The notes: generated by a model not told the origin, from the sequence alone. DNA of 48,965 bases from Bacillota bacterium (GCA_023417475.1 JAEZFP010000036.1:1-48965); one strand, 5' to 3'. Shown: positions 42,446 through 48,965, numbered from the stretch's first letter. A program made the numbers and translations.

Positions 42446-42474
42446 TTGAGAATTATAGAATAATTTATCATAAT
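42446..42474 (+). promoter_or_regulatory. Promoter of the deaminase gene
   Basis: TTGAGA (42446-42451) and CATAAT (42469-42474) are 17 bp apart. Transcription would start near 42481, just ahead of the ribosome site GAGAAGGA, which supports ATG 42496 as the real start. The promoter lies immediately after the duplicated fragment, so the cassette carries its own promoter. Confidence 0.6.
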
Positions 42475-42495
42475 TTGGTAGAGAAGGAACATTTC

Positions 42496-43650
42496 ATGGG
42501 ATCCATCATTGGTCTAACAGGTTCATTTGGAAGTGGTTGTACTTTTTTGGCTAAAACCTTTTTAGAACCCATGGGATATAAAATATATTCCCTTTCTCAA
42601 GAGTTAAAGGAACTTTATACAGCTGAAACAGGAGAGCAACCCGAGAGAAGTTCGCTTCAAGACTTTGGTAATAATCTTCGAAAAACCAAGGGAGCTGATT
42701 ATTTAGCAAGATTAATTATCGATAAAACAAAAAACCAAATCGACCTTTCCAATTCCAAAATTATCATTGACAGTATCAGAAATCCTGCTGAAGTTAATTT
42801 TCTCCGCTCATTACCCGAATTTTTTCTCTTTGGAATTTATGCAAATAAAGATATTCGTTGGAATCGCGTAAAAAACCAACCTCGTTATAATATGGATCAA
42901 AAAATTTTTGATACCGATGATGAACGGGATAAAGGTGAAGATTTTGACTATGGTCAAAGGGTAACTGATTGTTTTTTAAACGCCGATATCATAGTTACAA
43001 ACGAACAAGTAATTCGTAATAACAATAGAGATTTCGATGATATGAAACAGAAGTTACAAGAATATATCGACCTAATAACAGGTATTTCGAAAAGAGTTCC
43101 TACCGAACAAGAGGCCTTAATGGCTATTGCATTTGCAAATAGTCAACGATCAAATTGCTTGAAAAGAAAAGTAGGGGCAGTTATAATTGATTCAAGTGGT
43201 CATATTTTAGGTTCAGGGTACAACGAAGTTCCATCCTACACCAAAACTTGTCGCGATGAATATGGTGAATGTTATCGCGGGACACTACGAAAGAGTTGGG
43301 CAAGTAAGGTGAGTTCTACCATTTCCGACTCTGCCCAACAAGAAATTCTCATTGGTTTTTTCAATGATGAATTTAAAATTCTAGATTATTGTAAGTCTCT
43401 TCATGCTGAAGAGTCAGCAATTTTAGCTATCGCCAAAAATGGTTCATCTGCTCTAAAAGGAGCAACCCTTTATACATCCACGTATCCATGCAACCTTTGC
43501 GCCAACAAGATTTTAGAAGTAGGAATAAAAAGGCTATATTACCTTGAACCTTATCCTATGCCCGAGGCAAAACGGATTTTATCAAGTATAGAACAATACT
43601 CCTTTGACGGAGTAACCTATAACGGATATTTTAGAATATTTAGGGGGTAA
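42496..43650 (+). CDS. AvcD/anti-phage dCTP deaminase-type protein (P-loop plus CMP/dCMP deaminase)
   Basis: A 384-residue two-domain protein. Residues 1-180 resemble a P-loop kinase-like domain with GLTGSFGSGCT near the N terminus, in which the Walker lysine is replaced by Cys. Residues about 215-384 are a CMP/dCMP deaminase domain with zinc motifs HAEESA and PCNLC. This pairing is that of AvcD and the dCTP deaminases that deplete dCTP during phage infection. Known members are longer. The frame is open upstream to 42157 but that part is antisense to the DUF6809 copy and precedes the promoter. The gene is AT-rich compared with sodA, a sign of transfer. A small zinc-ribbon gene follows after 5 bp. 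Confidence 0.82.
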   Translation: MGSIIGLTGSFGSGCTFLAKTFLEPMGYKIYSLSQELKELYTAETGEQPERSSLQDFGNNLRKTKGADYLARLIIDKTKNQIDLSNSKIIIDSIRNPAEVNFLRSLPEFFLFGIYANKDIRWNRVKNQPRYNMDQKIFDTDDERDKGEDFDYGQRVTDCFLNADIIVTNEQVIRNNNRDFDDMKQKLQEYIDLITGISKRVPTEQEALMAIAFANSQRSNCLKRKVGAVIIDSSGHILGSGYNEVPSYTKTCRDEYGECYRGTLRKSWASKVSSTISDSAQQEILIGFFNDEFKILDYCKSLHAEESAILAIAKNGSSALKGATLYTSTYPCNLCANKILEVGIKRLYYLEPYPMPEAKRILSSIEQYSFDGVTYNGYFRIFRG

Positions 43651-43655
43651 TTTTA

Positions 43656-43826
43656 ATGAAACGATGTGGGAAATGCGGTAAATTAACCTACCATAACTCT
43701 CATTTTGGTCGCGAAGTGTGTCCCTATTGTGGATGGATTGAATCTATTAAAGTTCCAAGTGGTAAAGTATATACAGTGAAAAGTGGCTCTTCAAATCAAC
43801 GTAATTTAATTCTCTGCAAACCATAA
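43656..43826 (+). CDS. Small zinc-ribbon protein behind the deaminase
   Basis: A 56-residue protein not long enough for routine calling. It begins MKRCGKCGKLTYH and carries CPYCGW, so two CxxC pairs 17 residues apart form a rubredoxin-type zinc ribbon. A short basic tail ends in LILCKP with a lone Cys. The gene starts 5 bp after the deaminase stop, with GGGGG-type ribosome pairing inside the deaminase end, so the two are cotranscribed and probably coupled. No function is known; it may partner or regulate the deaminase. Confidence 0.72.
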   Translation: MKRCGKCGKLTYHNSHFGREVCPYCGWIESIKVPSGKVYTVKSGSSNQRNLILCKP

Positions 43827-43993
43827 TATTAACTTTTGTGTAATAGATTCTTTACTCATCAATGCCTCTTTTTTATCAATTGAAGAGAATACCCCACAGA
43901 TCAAGACTCTTTTTTTGCAATCACTGATGTTACTTCTCTCCTCGATAAACCTTCTCCAACAAATCACCCAGAACAATTGATGCAGAAAAGGCA

Positions 43994-44302
43994 CTAAACC
44001 CGAATCTTTTCTACTCCCCGACCGACCAAGGCCACCCAATAGCCCATTAGGATTCCGTCCATCAACCCTTCATTATAGATCAGTTCGTCTTGACGGCAGC
44101 TCCGCGTCGTGCAGGCACCGTCATACTCGTCCAGCAAGGACTGGTCTTCGCGGTTTAGTTTAGCGGCGAGCTGTTTTAACAGTTCGTCCGGGCGCTCTCC
44201 CAATTGCCGATACTCCGGGTCCGAACCGACGATCTCCTCATGGATCTGGACCAAGCGGTTGAAGATTAATTTTTGAATGCCGGTGTTGTGGTAGTTCAGC
44301 AT
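43994..44302 (-). CDS. DUF6809-type small protein
   Basis: A 102-residue protein I place in the DUF6809-type group by its end: CRQDELIYNEGLMDGILMGYW, then a charged GRGVEKIRV tail. The N-terminal half is helical (LIFNRLVQIHEEIVGSDPEYRQLGE). AAAAGGAGG precedes ATG 44302 by eight bases, which decides against an in-frame start at 44380. It is not known what it does. Its 3' end is duplicated at 42281-42381. Two direct TATGATCAC copies (44362-44380) lie upstream. Confidence 0.7.
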   Translation of the reverse strand: MLNYHNTGIQKLIFNRLVQIHEEIVGSDPEYRQLGERPDELLKQLAAKLNREDQSLLDEYDGACTTRSCRQDELIYNEGLMDGILMGYWVALVGRGVEKIRV

Positions 44303-44361
44303 GGGAAGGCCTCCTTTTGGATAATTAAGCTTCCGGGTCGTTTCAGTCGAATTCAGAAATT

Positions 44362-44380
44362 TATGATCACATATGATCAC
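44362..44380. promoter_or_regulatory. Phased direct repeat upstream of the DUF6809-type gene
   Basis: TATGATCAC at 44362-44370 and again at 44372-44380, exactly 10 bp apart, one DNA turn. It is 60-78 bp upstream of the gene start and just beyond the spo0E-like stop, and may be an operator. Confidence 0.35.
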
Positions 44381-44393
44381 TTTTGTCTCATAG

Positions 44394-44606
44394 TCACGTC
44401 GATGTATTTAATAAGATAACAAATGCTTGCTTACAAATCATTCGATGCCGGTTTTCGAGAGATACCATCCGTTGATATTCATTTAGTAAACCATCCAATT
44501 TAATACTGACCTTTAAAACTTCCGGATCGGTGTAACCTTTTTCATTCCATAATCGCTGCATCTGCTCGCGGACAATCTCGATCTGTTGATAGATGGACAT
44601 CTCCAC
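44394..44606 (-). CDS. Spo0E-like aspartyl-phosphate phosphatase
   Basis: A 70-residue protein of the Spo0E type, which removes phosphate from Spo0A~P and so restrains sporulation. The pattern IEIVREQMQRLWNEKG-TDPEVLKVSIKLDGLLNEYQ follows the family, with the usual SQELD replaced by SIKLD. The start is uncertain: GTG 44606 or ATG 44600, with GGTGGAG directly adjacent. It indicates a spore-forming bacterium. It reads toward the DUF6809-type gene on the same strand. Confidence 0.75.
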   Translation of the reverse strand: MEMSIYQQIEIVREQMQRLWNEKGYTDPEVLKVSIKLDGLLNEYQRMVSLENRHRMICKQAFVILLNTST

Positions 44607-44845
44607 CGAGTTTTTTTGAATCTTTGCTTCGTATACGGATTGTTCGGCTTTTACAGCATGCCTTTTAATTAAAAATCAACTCTTCTCTGGTAATTTCCTT
44701 ACAAATTTATCCTCATTATACCACATATATCTTCATAATAGAATATTTATATCTAATTTACGCAAGTGCAATGATTAAATTACCTCCGTATAATGGACAT
44801 AACAACTATTCATAATCGCATAACTATTTAGGAGTGGATACTTCC

Positions 44846-45154
44846 ATGCGAAAAAAAGATAAAGATAGGTTTTTTCCAATATATAAAGAAATTGGACAAA
44901 GGATTGCATTCTTTCGTAACCTGCGCGGATTGAGTCAGGAAGAACTTGCTGCAAAAATTGATATTAGCGCAAGTCATTTAAGTAAAATCGAAGCGCCAAA
45001 CATCCAAATAAGTTTTTCATTTGATATGATTTTATTAATTGCTGAGGGATTGGACATCCAGGTTGCAGCACTTTTTGCTCCAGTGGATACAATCAGTGTC
45101 CGGTTTGATAATAATTTTTTGAATCATGAGACCGAAAAAGATGGGTCGGTTTGA
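44846..45154 (+). CDS. XRE-family transcriptional regulator (1)
   Basis: A 102-residue helix-turn-helix protein. The XRE domain covers residues about 12-70: IGQRIAFFRNLRGLSQEELAAKIDISASHLSKIEAP. ATG 44846 is chosen because AGGAG (44830-44834) lies upstream; an in-frame GTG at 44834 overlaps that site. The C terminus is a short tail. Its stop overlaps the TTG start of the next XRE gene (TTGA), so both are translationally coupled. It lies in AT-rich sequence. Confidence 0.82.
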   Translation: MRKKDKDRFFPIYKEIGQRIAFFRNLRGLSQEELAAKIDISASHLSKIEAPNIQISFSFDMILLIAEGLDIQVAALFAPVDTISVRFDNNFLNHETEKDGSV

Positions 45155-45417
45155 AAGATAATTTTTTAGATAAATATCGGGAGATTGGTAGAAGAATTGC
45201 TTTTTACCGCAATAAACCGGGTCTCTCACAGGACTCTTTGGGTGAAAAAATTAATTACAGTAAAAGTTATATCAGCAAGATCGAGGCATCCGGCTCGGAT
45301 GTATCTTATTCACTGGATATTTTGTTTGCAATAGCCGCCGGATTAGAATTAGATCCGGTTATTTTTCTTTTACCAATCAGTGAGGGGAATTTCGAAAAAT
45401 ATCGAACAGATAAATAA
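45151..45417 (+). CDS. XRE-family transcriptional regulator (2)
   Basis: An 88-residue paralogue of the previous protein: IGRRIAFYRNKPGLSQDSLGEKINYSKSYISKIEASG. It begins at a TTG that overlaps the upstream stop codon. No separate ribosome site is seen, so its translation probably relies on coupling. Two such proteins expressed together may form a heterodimer. About 250 bp without a gene follow before the third XRE gene. Confidence 0.78.
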   Translation: MKDNFLDKYREIGRRIAFYRNKPGLSQDSLGEKINYSKSYISKIEASGSDVSYSLDILFAIAAGLELDPVIFLLPISEGNFEKYRTDK

Positions 45418-45666
45418 ACCGGATTCGAAGTGTAGAAATGAATAACTTCTAAATTGATAGTATTTTTGCATAATCAAACACAAGTACCCTACCTTGAGCA
45501 ACCAACCTGATTATGGTAAAATCAAATTAAATGCTTACGACTCAATTTCTAACTGACTTGTAGTTAAATAAATATTATTTATGTATCTAATTACATTCAT
45601 ATTGTATTATACTACATGCTTCATGTCAATAATTTTTTACCAATTTTACCCTAGGAGTTTAATGAT

Positions 45667-46005
45667 ATGAAATTTGCTCAAGTTTTAAAAAGGCTTCGAC
45701 AGGAGAATAATTGGAGCCAGGAACAACTGGCCGAAAAGATCGGCGTTAAACGTTTGGCCGTCGGGAAATATGAAAGCGGACAGACTAAGCCGTCCGCTGA
45801 AACACTTCAAAGAATATCCGAAACTTTTGATGTTTCTATCAATTACCTTTTATCCGATGAACCTGACAAATTTGCAAAGACGGAAATAAACGATAAAACT
45901 TTATTGGAATACATGTCTGAAATTGAACAGATGAGCGAGGAAGAGCAACGGTTTGTGAAGTACTTTTTGGATGCTGTAGTTTTACGACATAAAACGAACA
46001 GGTAA
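45667..46005 (+). CDS. XRE-family transcriptional regulator (3)
   Basis: A 112-residue phage- or SinR-type regulator: KFAQVLKRLRQENNWSQEQLAEKIGV, then GKYESGQTKPSAETLQRISETFDVSINYLL at the recognition region. The C-terminal 40 residues form an acidic helix (YMSEIEQMSEEEQRF) that could be a dimerisation or ligand element. CTAGGAG lies before the ATG. Structured repeat copy B follows about 120 bp downstream. Confidence 0.85.
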   Translation: MKFAQVLKRLRQENNWSQEQLAEKIGVKRLAVGKYESGQTKPSAETLQRISETFDVSINYLLSDEPDKFAKTEINDKTLLEYMSEIEQMSEEEQRFVKYFLDAVVLRHKTNR

Positions 46006-46128
46006 TCAGACGATCGATTACAGAGTTCCTTATGGAGCAATCTTTGCTTCGATGTCAATGTTTCGCTCGCCCCACAGATATGTACCATTTTGAATCCCCC
46101 GCCTTGGAACCTAGTTTTCGAGGCTTTC

Positions 46129-46265
46129 TTATGCATCTATGTCTCGTTGTAGCCATCCTGACCGCTCCGCTTGGCTACCGGTGGTGGCTTTCGATGTCCC
46201 CTTCGCGGGCGACCGCTATTTGGCTTCCATGCCAAGAAGCGTCGCAGGGCTCCGTACTTGGAGCC
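46129..46265 (+). repeat. Structured dispersed repeat, copy B
   Basis: Same element as at 61-198. Hairpin 1 arms TTTGGC (46219-46224)/GCCAAG (46231-46236); hairpin 2 arms GGCTCC (46248-46253)/GGAGCC (46260-46265). Relative to the other copies, T to C in one arm of hairpin 2 is matched by A to G in the other. Confidence 0.82.
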
Positions 46266-46372
46266 TCTTGGAAGTCAAAATATAAACTTAAAGGAAATAT
46301 TTCTAGTCGGATCGTTGACTATAGGTTGACTGTACAAAGGGTGAATGTGAAAATGCTTAATATCTGATATTA

Positions 46373-47125
46373 CTACAGCTTCCTCGCTTTAAAAATAGCT
46401 GTTAACGGAACCATTTGCGATTTTTTTGTCCAATCGCTAAGTTCGCCTGTTAATTGTAAAGTTTCGTCGTTTGTCTGCTCAATCAATTGCTCAATTACAA
46501 AACCTGCCTTCGCCAAGGCATTTACGTAAGTTGATATTTTCCGGGAGCAAAGTAAAATATTTTCCCCATCAATATCCTTCTCAGACCATGTTTCATCAAA
46601 ATAACTTTTTATAAAAAAGGCTTTACCTTCTTCAAATGCCACGCACATATGGATATGGTGCGACCAGCTGAATATAAACATGCCATCCTTTTTCAAATAA
46701 GATGAAACCTTATTAAATGTACCCTGTAAATCCGTTGTCCATCCAATTGCATAAATTGAATAAATAAAATCAAAATAATCTGTTGGTAGTCCGTATTCGT
46801 CCTCCATTGCCCCACAAATCAGCTTTGCTGTATAGCCACTTTCTGAAAGGCATTTCGCTGCCTTCTCAATCTGGTTTTTAGAAATATCTATGCCCCAAAG
46901 CTCCGCGGCCTTGTTATTGCCATGATATTTAAGAGATTCACCGTTGCCACAACCAATATCTAAAAGTTTTTTGCCTGCTACGTCACCAAATAAGTTTAAT
47001 TGATTTTCCGTTAAAGTATTACAACCGTAATAAGGCAGTACAATAGCTCCTAAAAAATCGTTACCATTCTCGTCCCAATAAATCTTATTCGTGCGATGTA
47101 TATTGCTAATATCAGTTTTGTTCAT
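46373..47125 (-). CDS. Class I SAM-dependent methyltransferase
   Basis: A 250-residue Rossmann-type methyltransferase. Motif I LLDIGCGNGES sits near residue 56, motif II WGIDIS shortly after, then FDFIYSIYAIGW (motif IV region) and the KKDGMFIFSW strand. The target (small molecule, protein or nucleic acid) cannot be told. The C-terminal 70 residues vary from ubiquinone-type enzymes. It is AT-rich and follows the HIT gene by 17 bp in the same direction, so the two form an operon. Confidence 0.85.
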   Translation of the reverse strand: MNKTDISNIHRTNKIYWDENGNDFLGAIVLPYYGCNTLTENQLNLFGDVAGKKLLDIGCGNGESLKYHGNNKAAELWGIDISKNQIEKAAKCLSESGYTAKLICGAMEDEYGLPTDYFDFIYSIYAIGWTTDLQGTFNKVSSYLKKDGMFIFSWSHHIHMCVAFEEGKAFFIKSYFDETWSEKDIDGENILLCSRKISTYVNALAKAGFVIEQLIEQTNDETLQLTGELSDWTKKSQMVPLTAIFKARKL

Positions 47126-47142
47126 ATGATTACTTCCATTTT

Positions 47143-47469
47143 TTATATTCTTTTACCGTACACTACATGCCAATGTAAATGTTTGGAATCTTGGTATTCA
47201 CCTAAATTTGTTATTACCCTACATGCACCTTTTTCTGATACAACACGGGCTGCAACTTGTTTAACTACCGACAATAGCTCTAATAATAAATCATTGTCTT
47301 TATCACTAATAGTTATAAGAGACGATACATGCTTTTTTGGTATCACAACAGCATGCACCTCATAGGCAGGACGAGTGTGATAATATGCAAATACATTTTC
47401 TGTTTCAAGAATTTTCTCAACTAGAGTTTTTCCACTTAGAACTTCATCACAATAAAAATCATTACTCAT
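47143..47469 (-). CDS. HIT-family nucleotide hydrolase/transferase
   Basis: A 108-residue HIT protein. The catalytic HxHxH triad region reads HLHWHVVYG close to the C terminus, shorter than usual after the motif, and an N-terminal AYYHTRPAYEVHAVVIPKKHVSSL segment follows the family. It probably acts on an adenylated or phosphoramidate nucleotide. It is cotranscribed with the downstream methyltransferase. A 26-bp tandem repeat lies upstream. Confidence 0.85.
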   Translation of the reverse strand: MSNDFYCDEVLSGKTLVEKILETENVFAYYHTRPAYEVHAVVIPKKHVSSLITISDKDNDLLLELLSVVKQVAARVVSEKGACRVITNLGEYQDSKHLHWHVVYGKRI

Positions 47470-47504
47470 TGTTTTTTACCTCTACATATAACATTAATCC
47501 ATTT

Positions 47505-47556
47505 AAATACCAATATGGATTTATACGAATAAATACCAATATGGATTTATACGAAA
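47505..47556. repeat. 26-bp tandem repeat, two copies
   Basis: AAATACCAATATGGATTTAT plus ACGAAT is repeated at 47505-47530 and 47531-47556 with one mismatch, upstream of the HIT gene. Confidence 0.85.
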
Positions 47557-47646
47557 TTCCTTGTAATCAAAATCTACTGTGAAATTCTCTACCTATGCTG
47601 CAATTCTTTATATTTCTTTCATAACTCCTTGACAATACTCATGATT

Positions 47647-47850
47647 TCAAAACCCGAATAGAAAATTATTAATTTTACCCCTCAAATCGAAGTTGCCATA
47701 AAATTCAACGATAGAAATTAATTCTACAGAAGAGCCACTAATCCTCCAGTCACTTCCATCACGCATTAATTCAAAAAAATGACCTGTGTGGTCATTTGAT
47801 TGCCCTATTAGACTTATTGGAATATATGAATAAGTATGCCCCTTCGAGCC
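47647..47850 (-). pseudogene. 3' remnant of an unidentified gene
   Basis: A minus-strand frame of about 66 codons reads as a plausible protein end: HTYSYIPISLIGQSNDHTGH, then FFELMRDGSDWRISGSS, VELISIVEFYGNF and stop at 47647. It has no start; its upstream side runs directly into the partial repeat copy at 47869-47931. I infer the 5' part was lost on arrival of that repeat. The family is not recognised. Confidence 0.45.
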
Positions 47851-47868
47851 AAGCCTTCCAGGCTAACT

Positions 47869-47931
47869 GATCATGGATGCATCAGGATGCCCTGGAAACT
47901 TGATTACAGGGCAGGGCCAGGAATCGCCCCG
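47869..47931 (-). repeat. Partial copy D of the structured repeat
   Basis: It shares CATGGATGCATC and the CAGGAATCGCCCCG block with copy C's longer form (48537-48777) but lacks the two covarying terminal hairpins. It looks internally rearranged. Confidence 0.55.
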
Positions 47932-48052
47932 CAACCCTCAGCGCACCGGAAAGTAATATTTGGAGCCTTCGCAAAAAAGGAAAACAAGCTACAAAGAATG
48001 AATTATTCAAAAAAAATAATAATGCAAAAGCCAGTCGTCTAAGGAGCGAACA

Positions 48053-48379
48053 ATGAAAAAAAACCTGCTCGTCATTTCTTGCGCCATCGTCTTTTCATTA
48101 ATTGTATCCATCGGCATTTATTTCGTTAGCCCAAGTCCGATCGCCGAGCGTAAAGAGCAAGAAATTTATCAGTCCATCAAACCGGCCATGTCCCTTGCCG
48201 AAGTGGAAAAGAAAGTTGGCAAACCGCTCGAAACCAAAAAAATCGCCAATCAATTAATCAGCGAATCGCGATTATACGACATCTATCAAAAAAAGCAGTA
48301 CGGTTATGATTTGAATCTCTATTTAGTGGTGTATTATAATGCGGAAAATCAAGTAGTCAAAACCTATATTGGCCGTTAA
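48053..48379 (+). CDS. Small exported or membrane-anchored protein
   Basis: A 108-residue protein with an N-terminal signal or anchor (LLVISCAIVFSLIVSIGIYFVSP; a Cys within it but no standard lipobox). The rest recalls a SmpA/OmlA-type fold: SIKPAMSLAEVEKKVGKPLETKK followed by a beta-rich YDLNLYLVVYYNAENQVVKTYIGR. In that fold such proteins often assist outer-membrane assembly; this is a guess. GGAGCGAAC lies before the ATG. It has its own terminator. Confidence 0.7.
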   Translation: MKKNLLVISCAIVFSLIVSIGIYFVSPSPIAERKEQEIYQSIKPAMSLAEVEKKVGKPLETKKIANQLISESRLYDIYQKKQYGYDLNLYLVVYYNAENQVVKTYIGR

Positions 48380-48391
48380 CATACAGGTCAG

Positions 48392-48420
48392 GACCAGGTT
48401 CAACTGCCTGGTCTTTTTTA
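48392..48420 (+). terminator. Intrinsic terminator of the small exported gene
   Basis: GACCAGG (48392-48398) pairs with CCTGGTC (48407-48413), followed by seven Ts. Confidence 0.88.
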
Positions 48421-48536
48421 AAATTTCCACCCAACGTATCCCCTGCTCCGAAATAACATCATTGATGCAACCATAAATCGATTCCCCATTCCCACTCGTA
48501 TCAAGGATTACTTTTGGATTTGATTTTTCCGGTTTA

Positions 48537-48777
48537 GGTTCCACGGACGGAACCGTGCGGCGCTTCTTGGCACGGAAGCCAAACAGCGATCGCCCGCAAA
48601 GGGGACATCGAAAGCCACCACCCGGTAGCCAGGCGCAGCGGCCAGGATGGCGACGACAAGACATGGATGCATCAAGGGAAGTGTCGGACGTGCTCGGTTC
48701 TGACTCGCGGTTGCATAAGGGTGTTCGACAACACCCTTGGTCCTGGGGGCGGGGGCAGGAATCGCCCCGGTCGACAG
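48537..48777 (-). repeat. Structured dispersed repeat, copy C (long form)
   Basis: The core 48537-48674 matches copies A and B in reverse orientation. Hairpin 2 arms GGTTCC (48537-48542)/GGAACC (48549-48554); hairpin 1 arms CTTGGC (48666-region: 48566-48571)/GCCAAA (48578-48583). Upstream on its own strand are further hairpins (GGGTGTT/AACACCC and GGGGC/GCCCC), shared in part with copy D. Confidence 0.82.
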
Positions 48778-48808
48778 CGTAGCAAAGCTCCAACGCCCAA
48801 AACCAAAC

Positions 48809-48965
48809 TTATCCACAACCCAATCCGTTTACACCGTCTCCAACATCACCGTTTATCCACAGAAATAGATGACTTATTCACAAATCCAGCTTACTTATTC
48901 ACATATCCAGCTTGCGGAACGACTCCGCCAGCTTACTTATTCACATATCCAGCTTGCGGAACGAC
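48809..48965 (+). other. DnaA-box array with 42-bp tandem repeat
   Basis: Five TTATNCACA boxes on the plus strand: TTATCCACA at 48809 and 48853, TTATTCACA at 48874, 48895 and 48937. Spacings are 44, 21, 21 and 42 bp. The last two lie in a 42-bp tandem repeat (48888-48929 and 48930 to the window end) that also contains the hairpin GCGGA-ACGAC-TCCGC. The array runs off the window. Confidence 0.75.

Noticed and set aside
42157..42495. In-frame N-terminal extension of the deaminase gene by 113 codons
   Set aside because: It is antisense to the duplicated DUF6809 gene end, precedes the promoter at 42446-42474 and lacks a ribosome site; ATG 42496 has one.
42045..42495. An AvcI-type antitoxin RNA upstream of the deaminase
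   Set aside because: AvcD systems in Vibrio have a small RNA inhibitor nearby, but here only about 60 bp separate the duplicated fragment from the promoter and I see no convincing structured RNA. It cannot be excluded without expression data.
43827..44039. Minus-strand open frame ending near 43806 (contains VLICGVFSSIDKKEAL)
   Set aside because: It lacks a start and ribosome site outside the DUF6809 gene end. It could be another gene fragment, but support is too thin.
48508..48816. Minus-strand frame with MHPCLVVAILAAAPGYRVV
   Set aside because: It lies inside repeat copy C; the other copies have shifted frames, so it is not a conserved protein.
1..48965. tRNA, rRNA and CRISPR arrays
   Set aside because: I looked for the usual tRNA T-loop and CCA ends, rRNA cores and regular spaced repeats and saw none.

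Overview
The window looks like chromosomal DNA of an anaerobic, probably diderm and spore-forming member of the Bacillota, mixing a housekeeping-like core with an accessory right end. The Spo0E-like gene (44394-44606) and CotA-type oxidase point to a spore former. Two exported proteins ending in an aromatic residue after amphipathic strands (6898-7719, 37504-38079) suggest an outer membrane. I cannot name the genus.

Layout. 1-335: a structured dispersed repeat and a consensus promoter. 336-1067: an SDR oxidoreductase. 1107-4291: nickel supply, with NikR facing an ECF nickel transporter (nikMN-nikQ-nikO) and a textbook NikR operator over the nikM promoter. 4588-7719: a membrane-anchored hypothetical protein, an arsR-trxA pair, a tiny membrane peptide, a truncated DUF4491 gene and a predicted barrel protein. 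7820-20764: a uronate/aldonate utilisation locus: substrate-binding protein, oppBCDF-like transporter, two dehydrogenases and a mannonate-dehydratase-like enolase-superfamily enzyme, with a divergent AraC-type membrane sensor and a GH105 unsaturated-uronyl hydrolase. 21059-21811: a TVP38/DedA-type membrane protein. 21970-28223: a complete six-subunit energy-converting [NiFe] hydrogenase operon (echABCDEF) followed by hypA and hypB; the nickel locus presumably feeds it. 29088-33251: LigB-type dioxygenase, pirin, multicopper oxidase and rubrerythrin. 33316-38079: an ABC exporter divergent from tetR-nitroreductase-barrel protein. 38202-41036: two tandem soluble chemoreceptors with CZB-type zinc domains. 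41361-42005: superoxide dismutase.

42006-48965 is accessory, much of it AT-rich. It carries an AvcD/anti-phage dCTP deaminase-type gene with its own promoter and a 56-residue zinc-ribbon gene right behind it. This cassette lies between two ~101-bp copies of the 3' end of a DUF6809-type gene. Further right are Spo0E-like, three XRE regulators, a methyltransferase, a HIT protein, a truncated gene remnant and a small exported protein.

The strongest non-gene signals are: (1) a ~138-bp repeat in three copies whose two terminal hairpins change by compensating substitutions; (2) five same-strand DnaA boxes at the right edge spaced 44, 21, 21 and 42 bp, inside a 42-bp tandem repeat; (3) a 118-bp MITE-like element inserted in the loop of an intrinsic terminator with a 9-bp target duplication; (4) the deaminase/zinc-ribbon cassette flanked by duplicated gene ends. 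All family assignments are by motif recognition; no search was run.
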